DNA from: Polytrichum commune
Lineage: Eukaryota; Streptophyta; Polytrichopsida; Polytrichales; Polytrichaceae
Direction: 5' to 3'
Assembly: GCA_950295325.1 (NCBI GenBank)
Contig: OX485808.1
Coordinates: forward strand, 16,264,527-16,328,526
Length of the DNA: 64,000 nucleotides
Part shown: piece after piece, positions 59,701-64,000 of the stretch
How positions within the stretch are numbered: position 1 is the stretch's first letter
How the letters are laid out: each line of letters starts with the position of its first letter
Made by a program: the position numbers and the translations under genes
The notes under the pieces: generated by a model
What the model was told of the DNA's origin: nothing
What the model saw: the letters and a program-made list of their open reading frames with translations, nothing else
The model's database searches: none

Positions 59701-62700
59701 ACACCTGTGTAAGGACAATTTTGTAATCAACACAATGAAGACCACTCACAGAGCATAATCATCTAATGGAAACCAAATAGGGCTGTCCACTCAACCCCGT
59801 AGAAAGACTGCCCACATCAGACAGAATTTATCCAGAGGATGAGTTTGTAAGTTGACCATGTATTTCAAGGTAGGAAGTCTCCCTGATAAAAAAGAACTCA
59901 TTTTGACAGGGCAATTGAAGCAAACAATAATGTAGAGAGAACCATACCAAGCTCTCAATACTGCTGCCAAGCCCCTCAGCAAGACCTGATAATAAATCCA
60001 AGGAACAGACAATGAACTCTTTGTCATAGTTCACACCTGCTCTCTGAGGATCACCCTGTAACCAAACCCAGTAGCATATGTCACTCCTGATGAACTTGTT
60101 AAGAAAGTCAGTAAGCCAGAAAGGTGAGGTGATCACTTTCCAAGTGCAATAGCTTACTAAATGTTTGTCATTCTACTTTCCAGTTTACCTGTGCTCGAAA
60201 GTGCAGCAATGGTAAGTCAGAAATGTTCAACATCAACAGTCATAACACTAGCACCAGGCTTCATTCAATATGCACATTTAAAAGAGGCAATCATACCTTA
60301 GCAACCTCATGTGTACGAATGAGGTTGATGCACCTGAGGAACACAGGTTCAGCATACTGTGTAAAACCTGGACCAAGGGCCTGCCATCACCATATGTGCA
60401 ATTTAAAACATGTGGAGTTTGCACACAACCAGCAATTGAGGAATCATGCTGCTCTTAACTTTCCCTTTAGGCAGATCCTTAAAATAAGAAACTTTGACAG
60501 AAGTTGCCGTTGCGAATATACATCCAACCATGGAGATCCAGGTGAAGAAAGCCAGAGTCACAACTACAAGCCATATCGCTTTGATAAAATGTGAACCTAC
60601 ATATGTGATGTAGATTATACCTGTGCAATAGATGTGAAGCATTCGAGTAGAGGGAACAAATCTCTGTCAGAATCTGGCAATTGCTGCCACTTTGCAATCA
60701 GTGGTGGCATCAAAATTTCCAAGTACTTAGGCTGCAAAATTTACAATATGTGTGTAAGAAAGATAAATAACCTCATGTCCAAAAGCCAACAGGTCAATGA
60801 CAGTTGGATAAATCTTTTTACTTCTCCAAGACCTAATATAATAAATAGCTGAACCTATACTGGAAGCACGCACTGAAACAACCTTAGCTGAACAAAAGAT
60901 GCACTAGTCAATGACCTTTTTGGACATGACCATTCCATATCCTACAACACAAACCATTAGAGACAAGTCAGGAAAGAATGGACAGAGAACCCAAGCAAAT
61001 ATGACCAGAAGGTGGCAGTACATACATTGTTCAGCTCACTTCCAACAGCATCTGCTAATGTGCCAATGGCATCATATAGTATGCGAAGATTTCGTCTCTG
61101 CAAGTAGCAAAGAGCAGCATCAACAAAAGTTCCAGAACCCAGAAATGCCCACTATGCTTGAATTTGACAGAAAATGCACTCATAACCATACCAATCAGCA
61201 TAAAACAGTACTTTATAAGGTAGAATATCTTTAAAAAATATCAAGCGCCATCCACTTGCAGCATTTTTCAGCAAATTTCATCTAAGTCACACCATCACGT
61301 TAGGTAACCTGCAGGAGTGCAACAAACAACACATTTCTGCAATTCGTCATCAACCTCCTCCTGCAGGTCACCTAATATACATAGATACACATCATAGTCC
61401 CGAATCGTGCATTCAAGTTTTCAAGTGTACGTACCTGATATGTTCCAAATGCATACATAAGATGCTGCAATATGATTTCCAGCCTAGGAGCCAAGTCTTC
61501 AGCAGCCTCCTGGTGAAAAGAACAGACAGTTGTCAAAAATCTAAACAACCTTAGCAAAAACGCACAAGAAAACGAATAAAGAATTCAAATATAAATTGCT
61601 GACCCTTAATGGGCAACAGAAGGACACTCTTTGAAATAATTTCAGTCAGCAACACAAAATCCAGACATGAACTGTGGCATAAGACTGATTACCTCTTCAA
61701 GGGTGGCAAATGCAGAGCAGGCTGCCTCCTGGACACGTTTATTGGTATCAAGAATACGTCGGAGTAAACCTGTCAGGACTGCATCAAATTGAAATTGCCC
61801 CTCTGCTGACTGTGCTACCTGATGCATAATAGACGTGTTAGTCAGTAGAGTTTCCAGTTTTACGTACTGGACCTGCCTTTGAAACACTAGATTGTAAAGA
61901 AAAATGTTTTTACACAGAAAAATCACAGCAGGTGAGATACCTGAACAATCCATTTGCTGTATCGAGAAAGAGTCCAGCAGGAAATACTTCGCACAAGCGG
62001 TCGTACATCTTCCATAAATGAAATAAGATATGCTACAATCTGCAGAAGATTTCTTCACTCAATAAGAACAATTGCAAGGACTCACAGATCCACACATCCC
62101 CAAACTACTCACAAATCCCTTCATTGTTTATCTGAGATTGGAAAAAACAACATAACACATCCACCTTACTATCACTTTCTGTCATTCTCTTTGTTTCCAA
62201 AAATAGAAAATCAATTTCAATGCTACAGTGAAATGGGTGTATGCAGATTAAAAAGAACCAGCATCCAGAATCAGAAAGAGACCTCTAACTCATGCTAATA
62301 AGCCATAAACTCTTTACAATCCTAGATAAGACTTGCATGGTTGGACCAATATAGTAAGAGTAATTAATTCCCAAGTTAACTGGAGCAAATTGAAGAGGAA
62401 ATCAACAAATTTTTGGCAAGAAGTTATCTATATAAATGAATGAAAGAAATATACTCAAGACACCAACTTCAGATGCATATAGTCAGTGAAGCAATCTGTG
62501 TCCATCACTACCAATCACACATGACAATGTATTGAAATTAAAGACAAACAGTGGAAACATTTATGAAACATTCAGACTTATATTTTATTGCATCTAACCT
62601 GTTGCAGATGGGGTAATAATCCTGATATGCAGCCCTCAGCAACTGCACCCAAAGCAAGAATAGCGGCTTCCCTCTCTTCCCAAGCAGAATCCTTATTGTT

Positions 62701-63734
62701 GGACAGCCTCACCTATTCCGAGCAAGTTTCAAAAAAAACCAACAGAACAACAAGGCCATCAAAAAACCATAGAAAATAATAAATTGCGTTATTTGTCAAA
62801 ATGACTCTCAGATTATGATAAAGAAGACCTTGCGAAAGTAACTTATACCTGGAAGCAACAGCCTTCCAGGTAAACCCCTCTGACCAAAACGCCATGCCAC
62901 TTTAAAAGACAAAATAGAATACATATGGTTTTATAGGAGATAATTGTCATCTTATCTGTTCTTGGTCCAGAAAACCATAAATCATAAACTTCAATGACTT
63001 GAATAGACAAACTTCATACATGTCACCTTCCTGTACACCACGTCCAAGAGAGAAAGAGCACAACAAACCTGAACAAGGGGCATGAGAACAGGAAGAATTT
63101 CGTCTCCATACACAGTTGACAAAATATCTAATCCAGCAGCACTACATTTCCGCAAATTCCAGGAATTTATGATGTCATCGTCTTCCTGTAATCATCAGAA
63201 GCCCAACCACAAGATATTTAGCAGGTAAAAAAAGCAAATATGACTAGACACTTGATATGTAGCTTGACATTACTTCACATTACTTCACATTACTACCAAG
63301 AGGCTTGACCATAAGCAGCTCTCCTACAAACTCTGAAATCAGCTGTATTGGAAAACACAGCTGGAGACAAAAGAACATATGAAGAATATTAACTTGACTT
63401 AAGTTATGGTTTTAAATGACTCTTTGAAAGACCAGCAGGTGAGAGTTGACCCCAGGGATGCAAGACAAAGTGAACATTGATAATTGGCACTCCCAGAACA
63501 GCACCTCATCGTCATCACCCCCATCAGCACCATGAATACGCGACTGATGAAACCTTGGCTTGATATCCTGATTAGCAGAACACAATTCACTGCCATAAGT
63601 CCAGACTGCCACCAGAAATCGACAAACTATGTTCCTCTATAAACACTGCTTAATAGACACAAGCAAGCTGAATAGAAAATACAGCCTAGTCATCCGTAAA
63701 ATACCTCCTCTCTATCTGGTGCATTATCATCCTC
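56752..63734 (-). CDS. TNPO1: Transportin-1 (importin-beta2/karyopherin), C-terminal 20 exons; N-terminus beyond window
   Basis: Exons, 5' to 3': 63734-63705, 63567-63505, 63185-63069, 62712-62599, 62039-61941, 61818-61693, 61509-61435, 61097-61026, 60731-60621, 60380-60297, 60055-59948, 59704-59603, 59464-59402, 59204-59133, 58876-58805, 58682-58558, 58300-58249, 57818-57750, 57500-57441, 56841-56752. Together they give 567 residues with an intact frame and a TGA at 56754-56752. Family markers run in order: acidic loop then [142 protein letters not shown]. These are HEAT repeats from the acidic loop to the C-terminus. The protein imports PY-NLS cargo (RNA-binding proteins) into the nucleus and is released by RanGTP. 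The family is ~890 residues, so about 320 lie beyond the right edge. Confidence 0.96.
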
Positions 63735-64000
63735 CTGCAGAGAAGCAAACAGCAATTCCAAAAGATTTAGAAGAACATCTTGGTCAATGCAAGAACTTGC
63801 CAATGAACCTGTGAAAGGTATGTAAAAACACACAGAGAAAGTTCTGATAATTGAGTCCATCCACAAACAAAATTGTTGATGTATTTGACAAATTCTGTTT
63901 TTGTTTTTTAATTGAGATAATAATAATAAAGAACTTCTTCACAAGCCAGAAACTTCTTCACAAATGCACTTGAAAACCAGAACATTGTGAATAACATATG
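63735..64000. other. Probable transportin intron sequence
   Basis: Between the first visible transportin exon and the window edge I see no coding match to the preceding part of the protein, so this is presumably intron. The remaining exons lie to the right. Confidence 0.6.

Overview
This window is nuclear DNA of a land plant. Three things show it: genes split by short GT-AG introns, long non-coding AT-rich stretches, and plant transposon families (MULE, CACTA/Tnp2, LTR elements). The protein kinase-NB-ARC-LRR fusion on the minus strand is a resistance-gene class described mainly from mosses, so I favour a bryophyte, probably a moss. The species cannot be fixed from the sequence alone.

Layout. 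(1) 1-8 kb is a 72-bp (24-codon) LRR repeat array. Its right part is the LRR exon of an intact kinase-NLR gene (5,913-11,358, minus). Its left part is a dead extension cut by two solo LTRs (1,847-2,818 and 2,940-4,652). (2) 12.6-18.6 kb holds a small unassigned ORF, a decayed MULE-type transposase, and a third solo LTR (17,652-18,588) related to the first. (3) 18.6-28 kb is the most unusual part. A ten-exon plus-strand gene (about 21.6-27.9 kb) encodes a ParB/sulfiredoxin-like domain fused to a permuted DNA-aminomethyltransferase-like domain. A 139-bp satellite, each unit carrying a 20-bp palindrome, lies directly upstream of it and again inside its large intron. (4) 28-37.6 kb is mostly non-coding, with gene pieces: an RNA polymerase I A49-like exon, the C-terminal exons of a CPBP/CAAX-type membrane protease, and serine hydroxymethyltransferase-like fragments. 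GC-rich inverted repeats bracket the last two. (5) 37.6-44.9 kb is a MuDR-like element with long terminal inverted repeats and two convergent genes. (6) 45.6-51.4 kb is a fossil CACTA Tnp2 transposase gene that contains a MITE and a 2.86-kb LTR-like element, each with target-site duplications. (7) 51.4-56.7 kb is AT-rich and non-coding apart from a fold-back repeat. (8) 56.75 kb to the right edge holds the last 20 recognisable exons of a transportin-1 (importin-beta2) gene on the minus strand. Its N-terminal part lies beyond the window.

Only transportin is clearly a housekeeping gene. The kinase-NLR is probably a functional immune receptor. The CPBP protease may be functional or a fragment. 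Most of the rest is mobile DNA in various stages of decay. The ParB-methyltransferase gene with its palindromic satellite is the best candidate for an undescribed system, although its reading frame is broken at two places in this copy. All homology calls come from motif recognition by eye. No database search was run.
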